Source: Drouetiella hepatica Uher 2000/2452 (GTDB lineage Bacteria > Cyanobacteriota > Cyanobacteriia > Elainellales > Elainellaceae). Taken from it: a DNA stretch of 37,947 nt. Each line of letters starts with the position of its first letter. Position 1 is the stretch's first letter. Of the stretch, positions 15,259-22,413 are shown piece by piece. The notes beneath the pieces are model-generated. The model ran no database searches, was not told the origin of the DNA, and was given only the letters and a program-made list of their open reading frames with translations. The translations under genes were made by a program, and so were the position numbers. The DNA lies in assembly GCA_019359505.1 (NCBI GenBank), contig JAHHHD010000047.1, positions 1-37,947 on the forward strand, given 5' to 3'.

Positions 15259-17166
15259 ATGAGTCAAAGTACCATCCAGTGCCAGTTAACAGCTAACGAA
15301 GCCACTCGGTCTTATCTCTGGGCGTTGATGGCAGAGAAAAATACTCCTCTGATCAACGAACTCATCGGGCAAGTCACCAAACACTCTGACTTTGAAACCT
15401 GGAAGCTTAAAGGCAAAATTCCCTCCAGTGTGGTTAGCCAACTCTGTCAGCCCCTCAAAACTGATCCGCGTTTCATAGGTCAACCTGCCCGGTTTTACAC
15501 ATCAGCCACTCATGTCGTAGATTACACCTTCAAATCCTGGCTAGCGCTGCAAAAACGCTTAAGCGATACATTACAGCGAAAAATTCGCTGGTCAGAAATG
15601 CTCAAAAGTGATCCAGAGCTAGTTGAACTAAGCGGATGTAATTTAGCAACCATTCGAGCTAAAGCTGCTGAAATTCTCGCGGTTGCTACAAACAAATCTC
15701 AGCAGGGAGGGACTGAACCTTCTCAGAAAACTAGGAAATCCAAGCAGCCCAAAGATTCTGCTCCTGGTCGAACAGTGTCCAGCTTGTTGTTTGAAGCTCA
15801 CCGCAACACCCAAGACATTCTCAGCCAATGTGCCATTTGCTATCTGCTTAAAAATAGCTGTAAAGTTAGCGATCGCGAAGAAGATCCCGACAAGTTTGCC
15901 AAGCGTCGGCGCAAGGTCGAGATTCAAATTCAACGGCTCCAAGACCAAATTGAAGGGCGACTGCCTAAAGGACGCGATCTAACAGGTCAAAGTTGGCTCA
16001 ATACTTTGGCGATCGCCACCTCAACGGTTCCTGTAGATAATGCAGAAGCCAAACGCTGGCAAGACAAACTTTTGACCCAATCTACCTCTTTGCCTTTCCC
16101 TGTCTCCTTTGAAACGAATGAAGACTTGGTGTGGTCAAACAATCAGAAGGGGCGTATCTCTGTTCGCCTCAACGGGTTAGGTGAGCATACCTTCCAGATT
16201 GCCTGCGATCAACGACAGCTTCCCTGGTTCAAGCGCTTTCTAGAAGACCAGCAAACTAAACGAGAGGGCAAAAATCAGCATTCCAGCGCTTTGTTTGCCT
16301 TGCGCTCTGGTCGCCTCGCTTGGCAGGAAGGCAAGGAGAAGGGTGAACCTTGGAAAGCAAATCGTTTAATCCTCTATTGCACCGTCGATACTCGCTTATG
16401 GACGGCTGAAGGCACAGAACAGGTTCGTAACGAAAAGGCAATAGAAATTGCCCAAACCCTCACTCGCATGAAGGAAAAGGAAGGTCTGTCACAGACTCAA
16501 CAAGACTATATCAAACGATTAGATTCCAGCTTGACTCGGATCAATAGCCCTTTCGATCGCCCCAGTCAATCTCTCTATCAACCTCTGCCTCATATCCTGG
16601 TTGGCATTTGTTTGGGATTAGAACAGCCTGCCACAGTTGTTGTTCTAGATATCAACACTAATCAAGTTCTAACCCACCGAACTGTCCGGCAACTGCTCGG
16701 CAGAAATTATGCCCTCCTCCTGAAACGGCGTCGCGAACAGCAGCGAACAGCCCACCAGCGTCACAAAGCTCAAAAACGAGATGCTCCTCGTTCACTGGGT
16801 GAGTCCGAATTAGGGCAATATGTCGATCGACTTTTGGCGAAAGCAACGGTAGAACTGGCTAGAACCCACAGAGCTAGCAGTATCGTCGTCCCCAAGTTAG
16901 GCGATATGCGGGAAATTGTTCAAAGCGAAATTCAAGCCAAGGCAGAGCAAAAAATTCCAGGTTCCATTGAAGCACAGCAAAAGTATGCCAAGCAGTATCG
17001 AATCAATGTTCATCGCTGGAGTTACAGCCGACTAATTGAAAGTATTCGTGCCCAAGCGGCTAAAGATGGAATTGCGCTTGAGGAAGGACGGCAACCCCTG
17101 CAAGGAAGCTTAGAAGAAAGAGCAAAAGGAGTGGCGATCGCAGCCTATCAATCCCGTAAAAAGTAA
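15259..17166 (+). CDS. cas12k: Cas12k, nuclease-inactive type V-K effector
   Basis: I start at ATG 15259, after an AAGAGAAG ribosome-binding site; the frame is open further upstream. The 635 residues match the normal length of Cas12k, and the N-terminus (MSQSTIQCQL, then ...NTPLINELIGQV...) and the block SVVSQLCQPLKTDPRF are nearly those of the Scytonema protein. The RuvC catalytic acids are missing: C451 stands in GICLGL where Asp is expected, P545 stands in VVPKLG where Glu is expected, and the C-terminal ERAKGVAIAAY segment lacks the last Asp. Cas12k with crRNA and tracrRNA therefore binds but does not cut its target, and recruits TniQ, TnsC and TnsB to insert the transposon. It is divergent from cvkR and precedes its tracrRNA. 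Confidence 0.97.
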   Translation: MSQSTIQCQLTANEATRSYLWALMAEKNTPLINELIGQVTKHSDFETWKLKGKIPSSVVSQLCQPLKTDPRFIGQPARFYTSATHVVDYTFKSWLALQKRLSDTLQRKIRWSEMLKSDPELVELSGCNLATIRAKAAEILAVATNKSQQGGTEPSQKTRKSKQPKDSAPGRTVSSLLFEAHRNTQDILSQCAICYLLKNSCKVSDREEDPDKFAKRRRKVEIQIQRLQDQIEGRLPKGRDLTGQSWLNTLAIATSTVPVDNAEAKRWQDKLLTQSTSLPFPVSFETNEDLVWSNNQKGRISVRLNGLGEHTFQIACDQRQLPWFKRFLEDQQTKREGKNQHSSALFALRSGRLAWQEGKEKGEPWKANRLILYCTVDTRLWTAEGTEQVRNEKAIEIAQTLTRMKEKEGLSQTQQDYIKRLDSSLTRINSPFDRPSQSLYQPLPHILVGICLGLEQPATVVVLDINTNQVLTHRTVRQLLGRNYALLLKRRREQQRTAHQRHKAQKRDAPRSLGESELGQYVDRLLAKATVELARTHRASSIVVPKLGDMREIVQSEIQAKAEQKIPGSIEAQQKYAKQYRINVHRWSYSRLIESIRAQAAKDGIALEEGRQPLQGSLEERAKGVAIAAYQSRKK

Positions 17167-17204
17167 ATGGGATTGCTTCAAAACATTTGCACCTTGAAAA
17201 CCTG

Positions 17205-17445
17205 AATATGTAATAGCGCAGCCGTTCATGTTGTTTACAGCCTCTGAACTGTAATGGGTTAGTTTGACTGTTGGAAGACAGTCGTGCTTTCTGACCCTGG
17301 TAGCTGCTCACCCCGATGCTGCTGTCTCTTGAGACAGGATAGGTGCGCTCCCAGCAATAAGGGCGCGGATGTACCGCTGTAGTGGCTACCGAACCACCCC
17401 CGATCAAGGGGGAACCCGCTTCCATTCTTCATTTCAACCATTGGG
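17205..17445 (+). ncRNA. V-K tracrRNA
   Basis: The 38 bp after cas12k lead into a segment closely resembling the known Cas12k tracrRNA: TAATAGCGCAGCCGTTCATG (17211), TAGTTTGACTGT, CTTTCTGACCCTGGTAGCTG, the TAGGTGCGCTCCCAGCAATA region and the final hairpin ACCCCCGATCAAGGGGG (17395-17411). After that hairpin, AACCCGCTT (17413-17421) and TTTCAACC (17432-17439) are anti-repeat candidates. The ends are approximate, set by resemblance rather than mapping. The RNA is needed for crRNA loading and serves as scaffold for Cas12k and the transposition proteins. It may be processed from a longer transcript, because 180 bp separate it from the first repeat. Confidence 0.88.
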
Positions 17446-17622
17446 AAACCGCAAATAATTTTGTGTGTTCCGCGCAACTTGGGAAACTCGTATGGTGATT
17501 GGTTTTGACCGTTCAACTAACAATGAGTTTCCCGAAAGAAATGGTTTCGAGAGGGACAGGTAACGTGAACCGCGCAAATAGCTCCTGATACTACTGATAA
17601 AAGGTTGTTTCAGAGGGGCGCT

Positions 17623-18311
17623 GTCGCAATCGCCTGTCCGAATTGGGGCAGGTTGAAAGCTATATGGCTGTTACAACTCCAAACACGATCGCTTGTCGCA
17701 ATCGCCTGTCCGAATTGGGGCAGGTTGAAAGCACAAGGTTTGCCTCTATCTAATCGTACGGAGTTCGTCGCAATCGCCTGTCCGAATTGGGGCAGGTTGA
17801 AAGGATCCTCCCGCGTATGGTACTGGGGATGTTGATAAGTCGCAATCGCCTGTCCGAATTGGGGCAGGTTGAAAGCTTTAGCGATGTCTCCGATATCTTC
17901 AATCCCTTGAAGTCGCAATCGCCTGTCCGAATTGGGGCAGGTTGAAAGATAGGCGGCGACCTCTTTAGCAATGTTGCGAACCGTCGCAATCGCCTGTCCG
18001 AATTGGGGCAGGTTGAAAGCATCCCAATGATTCCAAATTTGAGCGATAGCCGTGTCGCAATCGCCTGTCCGAATTGGGGCAGGTTGAAAGGTTGCAATTC
18101 GGCTCTAGTCGAAAGCGATCGCGATCGCGTCGCAATCGCCTGTCCGAATTGGGGCAGGTTGAAAGGACAGGAGAAGCTTAGAATCCCGAATAGGCACAAG
18201 CGTTACAATCGCCTGTCCGAATTGGGGCAGGTTGAAAGGTATCTGACAGCCAATTTCTAACTCTTGAAGGGGTGGTCGCAATCGCCCGTCCGAATTGGAG
18301 CAGGTTGAAAG
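17623..18311 (+). CRISPR. Type V-K CRISPR array: ten 37-bp repeats, nine spacers
   Basis: Repeats of 37 bp begin GTCGCAATCGCCTGTCCG and end GGGGCAGGTTGAAAG. They lie at 17623, 17695, 17767, 17839, 17912, 17983, 18054, 18129, 18202 and 18275. The first eight are identical. The ninth has GTTACAATCG at its start, and the tenth has CCCGTCC and GGAG changes, so decay increases toward the transposon end. Spacers are 34-38 nt. A tenth spacer-like stretch (18312-18346) leads to a decayed repeat at 18347. Spacer 7 (18091-18128) contains overlapping HIP1 motifs, so it probably derives from cyanobacterial DNA. No cas1 or cas2 is nearby, as usual for this type. The leader side should be at the tracrRNA. 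Confidence 0.98.
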
Positions 18312-18346
18312 CAGCCTGCAAACCGAGATGGCGAAGGCGACAACTG

Positions 18347-18382
18347 GTCGCGAGCGCCTATTCTAATCGAGAAAGTTGGAAG
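18347..18382 (+). repeat. Decayed eleventh CRISPR repeat
   Basis: GTCGCGAGCGCCTATTCTAA and the ending GTTGGAAG follow the array repeat with many substitutions and one missing base. Its position, directly after a spacer-length interval, shows common origin with the array. Processing to a crRNA seems unlikely because the GGCAGGTT part is lost. Confidence 0.7.
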
Positions 18383-18420
18383 CCCTTAGCTTCTCAGATC
18401 GAGGAAGTTTGATTTAATTA

Positions 18421-18453
18421 AAAAGCGGGTTGAAAGAGAGCACCACGTTGACA
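18421..18453 (+). ncRNA. Delocalised homing crRNA: half-repeat plus 17-nt tRNA-Val spacer
   Basis: AAAAGCGGGTTGAAAG (18421-18436) is a partial repeat sharing GGTTGAAAG with the array repeat. It is followed by AGAGCACCACGTTGACA (18437-18453), which equals 17 nt of the adjacent tRNA-Val gene; the match ends at 18454. V-K CASTs are known to carry such short, separate spacers for insertion near tRNA genes. The repeat part AAGCGGGTT is fully complementary to tracrRNA 17413-17421 (AACCCGCTT), while the array repeat has a mismatch and two wobbles there. It therefore looks like a functional guide kept apart from the array. Transcription from upstream array promoters is assumed. Confidence 0.9.
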
Positions 18454-18460
18454 CTCTAGA

Positions 18461-18571
18461 TGACACTAATTTGTCACTAGCAATTTAATGACACTAATTT
18501 GTCCAGATGACATTAAAGAGTCACCGACGACACTAATCTGTCACCGATGACATTTAATTAGTCACTGTACA
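18461..18571 (+). repeat. CAST terminal end with five TnsB-type binding sites
   Basis: Five copies of the form TGACACTAATTTGTCA lie at 18461, 18489, 18508, 18528 and 18548, with spacings of 28, 19, 20 and 20 bp. The element ends in TGTACA at 18566-18571. The inner order and the closing AATTAGTCACTGTACA resemble the PAM-proximal end of known V-K CASTs that also carries the homing spacer. The five bases after the end (ACAAC, 18572-18576) would be the target-site duplication if the other end shows the same. Confidence 0.9.
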
Positions 18572-18579
18572 ACAACTTA

Positions 18580-18653
18580 TGGACACAACTGGACTCGAAC
18601 CAGTGACCCCCACGATGTCAACGTGGTGCTCTAACCAACTGAGCTATGCGTCC
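18580..18653 (-). tRNA. tRNA-Val (anticodon GAC)
   Basis: Read on the minus strand, a 7-bp acceptor stem (GGACGCA with TGTGTCC), a D arm with AGTTGGTTA, anticodon stem CCACG/CGTGG with loop TTGACAT (anticodon GAC), and T arm ACTGG-TTCGAGT-CCAGT fold normally. The discriminator is A and CCA is not encoded. The gene is intact and serves as the CAST target, because insertion occurred 8 bp beyond its 3' end. Confidence 0.97.
18616..18636 (-). other. CAST homing protospacer and GGTT PAM within tRNA-Val
   Basis: On the minus strand GGTT (18636-18633) precedes AGAGCACCACGTTGACA (18632-18616), the exact copy of the homing spacer. The transposon end at 18571 is 61 bp from the PAM, within the usual 60-66 bp of Cas12k-guided insertion. 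After insertion the target stays intact, so guide and target now lie about 180 bp apart. Confidence 0.92.
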
Positions 18654-18897
18654 GGAACAGTCACTAACTGTAGCATAGTCAGAACAGAGGGAGCAAGAGG
18701 GTTTAACTTTCTAGCAGAGCAAACACGTACTCTAGATGTGAAGATCAGAGGTGATAATTTAGGAAACCACTCACGTTACAGCCCTCTCAGTCCTCTGTGC
18801 CCTTGCTCAAGACTTCAAACATCTGAGAAGACCCACGAGCAGAACGCTTAGTGGAGCATGAGAAATTTCCTGATGCCAATCTTCAGCGCTCCATGAA

Positions 18898-20739
18898 TCA
18901 GAGCTGTGAATTCCACTTCGCGATCGCCTCTTGAGCGGCAGCGTAGCTGGGCGTATTTTGAGGAATAAGCTGGGCTGCTTGGATCGCCAAATCATAATCT
19001 CCCTCTTGGGCACGATCTTCAGCCAAACCTAAGGTCAACTGGCTCCATTGGGCGATCGCCTGTTGAGCCTGGGCATAAATTTGGGGGTTGTCGTTAGGAA
19101 CAAGCTGCGCTGAGGCAATAGCGGCACCATAGTTGCTGGCAGCCGTGGGTGTAGAGCTACCATTTTTTCGATCGGCTCGCCCCTGAGCCATGTCCAAAAT
19201 AATCAGACTCCAGCGATCGATATCAATGTGGGCTTCTTCAAACAGCGGTTGACCCAGCTTGATCTGCCGAGCTTTGGCGATCGCATCAGCAAAATCAGAG
19301 GCTTGGTTTTCGGCTGAAGCTTCTCTCGATCGGCTGAGGATCGTCCGAGCTTCGCTCAGGATTCCTCGATTTGCCTGTTGCAGCAAGCTTAAGTAGTCGG
19401 CGTTTTGCTGCTCTTTTGGAATTGCCTGAAGCTGCCGCCTTGCGTCTTCATATTGTCCAGACTGAATGGCAATTTGCACCGACCCCAATGGCGATGCTGG
19501 ATCGATCGCAAGGCTTGCCGCAGGTGAGCCTAAATCCGACGAGCCTGGGTTAATGGCCTGTTGGGGTGCCTCTGATTTTGTTAGCGGAGAGGCTGTCAGA
19601 GTTTTCCAGTTGCGTGCTACGACGGATAGGAGAAGAACAGCGGCGATCGCCCCACCCCAAACCACTAGCCGCCGCCAAAATTGGGCATCCACTGCCTGAT
19701 TGGGTGCCTGATTAGGCATCGCGTGAGGTGAATTTTGAGGCACAATCACCTCATCAGTCGTAGCCTGGGCAGTTGCAGCCTGAGCCAGCGGCTCGATTTG
19801 CAGATTGAGTTGCGGCATCAGAATCGTCTCTGGGACAAGCACACTAGAGTCTCCTGGGAAGGGAGCTACGAGCGATCGCTCTAGCAAGGCTGCATCTGAA
19901 GAGGTGCTGGAAGCCTGGTTTTCGAAGCCTCGATAGACTGGAGGGGTTCCACCTACTGCCGCCCCCAAGAGCCGCCCTTCCACCAGTCCGGTAGCGGCAG
20001 CTGATTCAGGCACAATCAACTGATGCTTTTTCTCGGCAGGAACTGTTGCCAAGGGATCTTGTCGAGGTCGCCAGTGGTGTTCGCTCAGTTCAGGTAGGCG
20101 ATCGCTCAAATACTGGACGAGCTGTTCTAGCGATAGACAGCCGCGATAGCGCATTCCTTCAATCAAGGCGGCGGTAAATAAGCCCTGCCTTAAAGCCAGA
20201 GTCTCATGGGAAAACTGATCGGGGTGCGCCGACAAAATTGCCGCCATGTTTTGCTCTTGGGCTAGAAGAATTGTCTGATCGCCCACCCCTTCTCCTGTTA
20301 AGACACTCTGGCTGCGGTTTACATCGAGGGTTAACAAAACATTTTGAGTGGGTGCAGAAGCAAAGGTATTGAACAGAAACTCGATCGGGATAGCTGTGTA
20401 GGCGATCGCATCAGGGCTACCATCCGCAGGTATTAAATAATCTTTCCCCCCAAGCCGAACGCCATAGCCGCTAAAAAAGCACCAGAGAAAGTCTCCAGGC
20501 TGAAGCCTCGTGTGACAAAGCTGCTTAACGTAGGCTTGAATGATGTCGCGGCTGGGGTAAGTTGCCGTTTGCTCAATTGCTGGAGAAGTGTCGGTCAGCA
20601 GCAAACAGCGCTTGGGAGAGAACCCTGCCTCTCTAACCAAAAAATCTCGAAAGAGCTGGGCATCGCGCTCGGCATAGTTCAGCGGCTGGAAGTTGCGATA
20701 CCGATTAATGCCGATGGCGATCGCCCAATGGTTTGTCAT
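18898..20739 (-). CDS. Caspase-fold (C14) protein with substituted dyad, membrane-anchored
   Basis: The protein has 613 residues. The first 240 form a caspase-like domain (WAIAIGINRYRNFQPL..., LQPGDFLWCFFSGYG, LLTLDVNRSQS). The catalytic His is replaced by Tyr (Y92 in FFSGYG) and the Cys by Asn (N141 in LDVNRS), so peptidase activity is unlikely. Such Tyr-type substitutions are known among cyanobacterial orthocaspase homologues. One membrane span (about 358-375, LVVWGGAIAAVLLLSVVA) follows a low-complexity linker. The C-terminus has TPR-like helical repeats (YGAAIASAQLV, YDLAIQAAQLIPQ). It is probably a non-enzymatic sensor or scaffold. It lies just outside the CAST target and reads toward it. 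Confidence 0.85.
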   Translation of the reverse strand: MTNHWAIAIGINRYRNFQPLNYAERDAQLFRDFLVREAGFSPKRCLLLTDTSPAIEQTATYPSRDIIQAYVKQLCHTRLQPGDFLWCFFSGYGVRLGGKDYLIPADGSPDAIAYTAIPIEFLFNTFASAPTQNVLLTLDVNRSQSVLTGEGVGDQTILLAQEQNMAAILSAHPDQFSHETLALRQGLFTAALIEGMRYRGCLSLEQLVQYLSDRLPELSEHHWRPRQDPLATVPAEKKHQLIVPESAAATGLVEGRLLGAAVGGTPPVYRGFENQASSTSSDAALLERSLVAPFPGDSSVLVPETILMPQLNLQIEPLAQAATAQATTDEVIVPQNSPHAMPNQAPNQAVDAQFWRRLVVWGGAIAAVLLLSVVARNWKTLTASPLTKSEAPQQAINPGSSDLGSPAASLAIDPASPLGSVQIAIQSGQYEDARRQLQAIPKEQQNADYLSLLQQANRGILSEARTILSRSREASAENQASDFADAIAKARQIKLGQPLFEEAHIDIDRWSLIILDMAQGRADRKNGSSTPTAASNYGAAIASAQLVPNDNPQIYAQAQQAIAQWSQLTLGLAEDRAQEGDYDLAIQAAQLIPQNTPSYAAAQEAIAKWNSQL

Positions 20740-20899
20740 TTTCAGTCAGCCTAATTAAAACACCGTCAGAACATTCATCAACCTGACGACCTATTATATT
20801 TAACCCGGTGCGAAATGGGCGATCGACGCGAACCCTTCACATTTTTTTGGCTCAGCAGCTACTATAGTAAGACTGTGAAAAATTTCGGTACCTTCAGTC

Positions 20900-21073
20900 A
20901 TGGCTACTCCTAAGAAGAAAACCTCCAGCTCTAAGCGGGACAAGCGGAAAGCAACCTGGAAGCATAAAGCAGCTGTTGCAGCCCAAAAGGCGCTTTCCCT
21001 AGGTAAATCTGTCCTTACCAATCGCTCCACTGGGTTCGTATATCCCCAACCTGATACAGAAGAAGAAGAGTAA
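20900..21073 (+). CDS. rpmF: 50S ribosomal protein bL32
   Basis: The ATG at 20900 opens a 57-residue, strongly basic protein beginning [20 protein letters not shown], followed by [17 protein letters not shown], with an acidic end (DTEEEE). The N-terminal PKKKTS/SKRDKR pattern and size are those of cyanobacterial bL32, a component of the large ribosomal subunit near the peptidyl-transferase region. It lacks the zinc-binding cysteines found in some bL32 proteins, as is normal in this phylum. It is transcribed alone, divergently from the caspase-like gene, with a hairpin 44 bp downstream. Confidence 0.93.
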   Translation: MATPKKKTSSSKRDKRKATWKHKAAVAAQKALSLGKSVLTNRSTGFVYPQPDTEEEE

Positions 21074-21116
21074 GGTTTGCTAGACGTAGGTCAGCGCTCA
21101 ATTTATTTTGTAGTAG

Positions 21117-21155
21117 AGTTTAGGTACGGAGAAAACAGTTTTCCGTGCCCAAACT
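21117..21155 (+). terminator. Hairpin downstream of rpmF
   Basis: AGTTTAGGTACGGAGAAAAC pairs with GTTTTCCGTGCCCAAACT around a single-base turn, with a few mismatches. No T run follows, so it may be a processing or weak termination signal. Confidence 0.45.
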
Positions 21156-21326
21156 TATGGAAATTTTTGAAGGGTCGAAATTTGCTGAAAATTTAGAATG
21201 CTGTCCCAAGCGTTGCTTCTCTCAGCGGCGTCTCAAGATTATTTCTCGGTATTATTAGAGTCAAAGACTGTCGGCTTCGTTTGTCTTCCACACTCACTGA
21301 TCTTCCACACTCACTGAGATCAACCT

Positions 21327-21923
21327 ATGCTGGGCAAATTCTTCCATAAGCCAGATCCTGAGCTTCAGAATCGCGTTCCGCCAGGGCAGCATCTTGCCAA
21401 GGGTTTTCCTGTCCTAACCTATGGTGATACTCCAACCGTTGCACCTGAAAATTGGGAGCTGAAAGTTTGGGGACTCGCACAGCCCAAAACATTTACATGG
21501 GCAGACTTGATGGCGATGCCTCAAAAGAGCTTCACGGCAGACTTTCACTGTGTCACCACTTGGTCAAAGCTAGACGTGGAGTGGACAGGTGTGACTGTAA
21601 CCGACTTCATGAAGCACATAGAGGTTGACCCCAAAGCCGTCCACATTATGGAACATGCCTACGGCGGCTACACCACAAATATTGCTATGGAAGATTTCCT
21701 ACGCGAGGAAAATTTCTTTGCCCACACGCTGTTTGGCGAACCCCTCCCTGCCGATCACGGTGGCCCTATGCGCTTAATTGTTCCTCACCTTTATGCTTGG
21801 AAGGGTGCCAAATGGCTGAACGGTTTGGAATTTCTGGAGCAGCCGGATCTCGGTTTTTGGGAGCGTAATGGCTATCACAAACGCGGCGAGCCTTGGGCAG
21901 AAGAACGCTATAGCTCTCGTTAA
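21327..21923 (+). CDS. Sulfite-oxidase-like molybdopterin oxidoreductase
   Basis: The protein of 198 residues has the PF00174 core: WELKVWGLAQPKTFTW, then DFHCVTTWS with the molybdenum-ligating Cys at about position 75, then HAYGGYTTNIAMEDF and GGPMRLIVPHLYAWKGAKW. This is the short, cofactor-only form of the sulfite oxidase / MsrP-like family, without a heme or dimerisation domain. No twin-arginine signal is visible, so it is probably cytoplasmic. Substrates of this subfamily are not established; sulfoxide reduction is one possibility. It is transcribed alone and followed by a strong hairpin at 21976-22000. Confidence 0.88.
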   Translation: MLGKFFHKPDPELQNRVPPGQHLAKGFPVLTYGDTPTVAPENWELKVWGLAQPKTFTWADLMAMPQKSFTADFHCVTTWSKLDVEWTGVTVTDFMKHIEVDPKAVHIMEHAYGGYTTNIAMEDFLREENFFAHTLFGEPLPADHGGPMRLIVPHLYAWKGAKWLNGLEFLEQPDLGFWERNGYHKRGEPWAEERYSSR

Positions 21924-21975
21924 GCTTTCTCTTGAAAAACTAAGCATTTCAAGCAATAAGCCTTTAAAACTCAGC

Positions 21976-22000
21976 GGGTCTGATCACTGTGACCAGACCC
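21976..22000 (+). terminator. Strong hairpin after the molybdoenzyme gene
   Basis: GGGTCTGATCAC and GTGACCAGACCC are near-perfect inverted arms (one A/C mismatch) around a single T, followed by TAAGGTTTTG. It lies 52 bp after the stop codon. Weak T tract, so efficiency is uncertain. Confidence 0.55.
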
Positions 22001-22413
22001 TAAGGTTTTGTTGATTGCACTCAAATTTAAGAGTAGGGTGGACGATAAACCACAGCATCCCTATCGCTTGGGGAGATAATCCTTACCTCTTTAGGAGGTT
22101 GTAGCTTTGGCGATTTGCGTTTTGGCATCTTGGGAGATAAAGGCTAGAAGCCAAGCCAGACGCAATATCTGCTTACAGGGTGATCATTTCGATCTGGTAG
22201 TATCTTTGCCACGATCGAATGCTGTGCTCGGAATTAAGCAGGAGGCACTAGGCTTAAACCGAGGAATGTTGGGGTTGCTTTTGTGTGCCTAGATTCAAAT
22301 TAGCACTGCTTCTGAGGAAACAAGCCTTCTGTTTGCCAAAGTTGGCAAAAGTTAGCAGAAATTTATCACTGCACAAAGAAATTTTTCATCTTAGGCAAGG
22401 TAGGTGAAGAGCA
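22001..22413. other. Intergenic stretch without a convincing gene
   Basis: About 410 bp separate the hairpin from the convergent peptidoglycan-binding gene. A 61-aa plus-strand frame (22107-22292) has no family resemblance. Short direct copies of AAAGTTGGCAAAAGTTAGCA occur near 22340. I see no RNA gene. Confidence 0.5.

Larger units (their letters stand above)
1..18571. mobile_element. Type V-K CRISPR-associated transposon (CAST), one end plus cargo; other end outside window
   Basis: Everything from the window start to 18571 appears to lie inside one V-K CAST. Seen directly: cvkR, cas12k, tracrRNA, CRISPR array, a homing crRNA, and a terminal block of TnsB-type sites ending in TGTACA at 18571. 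The target tRNA follows 8 bp later. No second copy of the terminal motif was found upstream, and no tnsB, tnsC or tniQ is present, so those genes and the distal end should lie left of position 1. The cargo visible here is a type I restriction-modification operon with accessory genes and a CHAT-TIR-ATPase gene. That positions 1 to about 4000 belong to the same element is inference from the absence of an end. Confidence 0.85.

Noticed and set aside
17605-18260. Frames on both strands across the CRISPR array
   Set aside because: They repeat the same peptide (CPNWGRLK or FNLPQFGQAIAT) once per repeat unit and are translations of the array.
18579-18851. Plus-strand frame of 90 aa starting MDTTGLEPVTPTMSTW
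   Set aside because: It reads across the tRNA-Val gene on the opposite strand; such peptides are a well-known annotation artefact of tRNA antisense.
22107-22292. 61-aa plus-strand frame between the molybdoenzyme and the peptidoglycan-binding gene
   Set aside because: No ribosome-binding site and no family resemblance.
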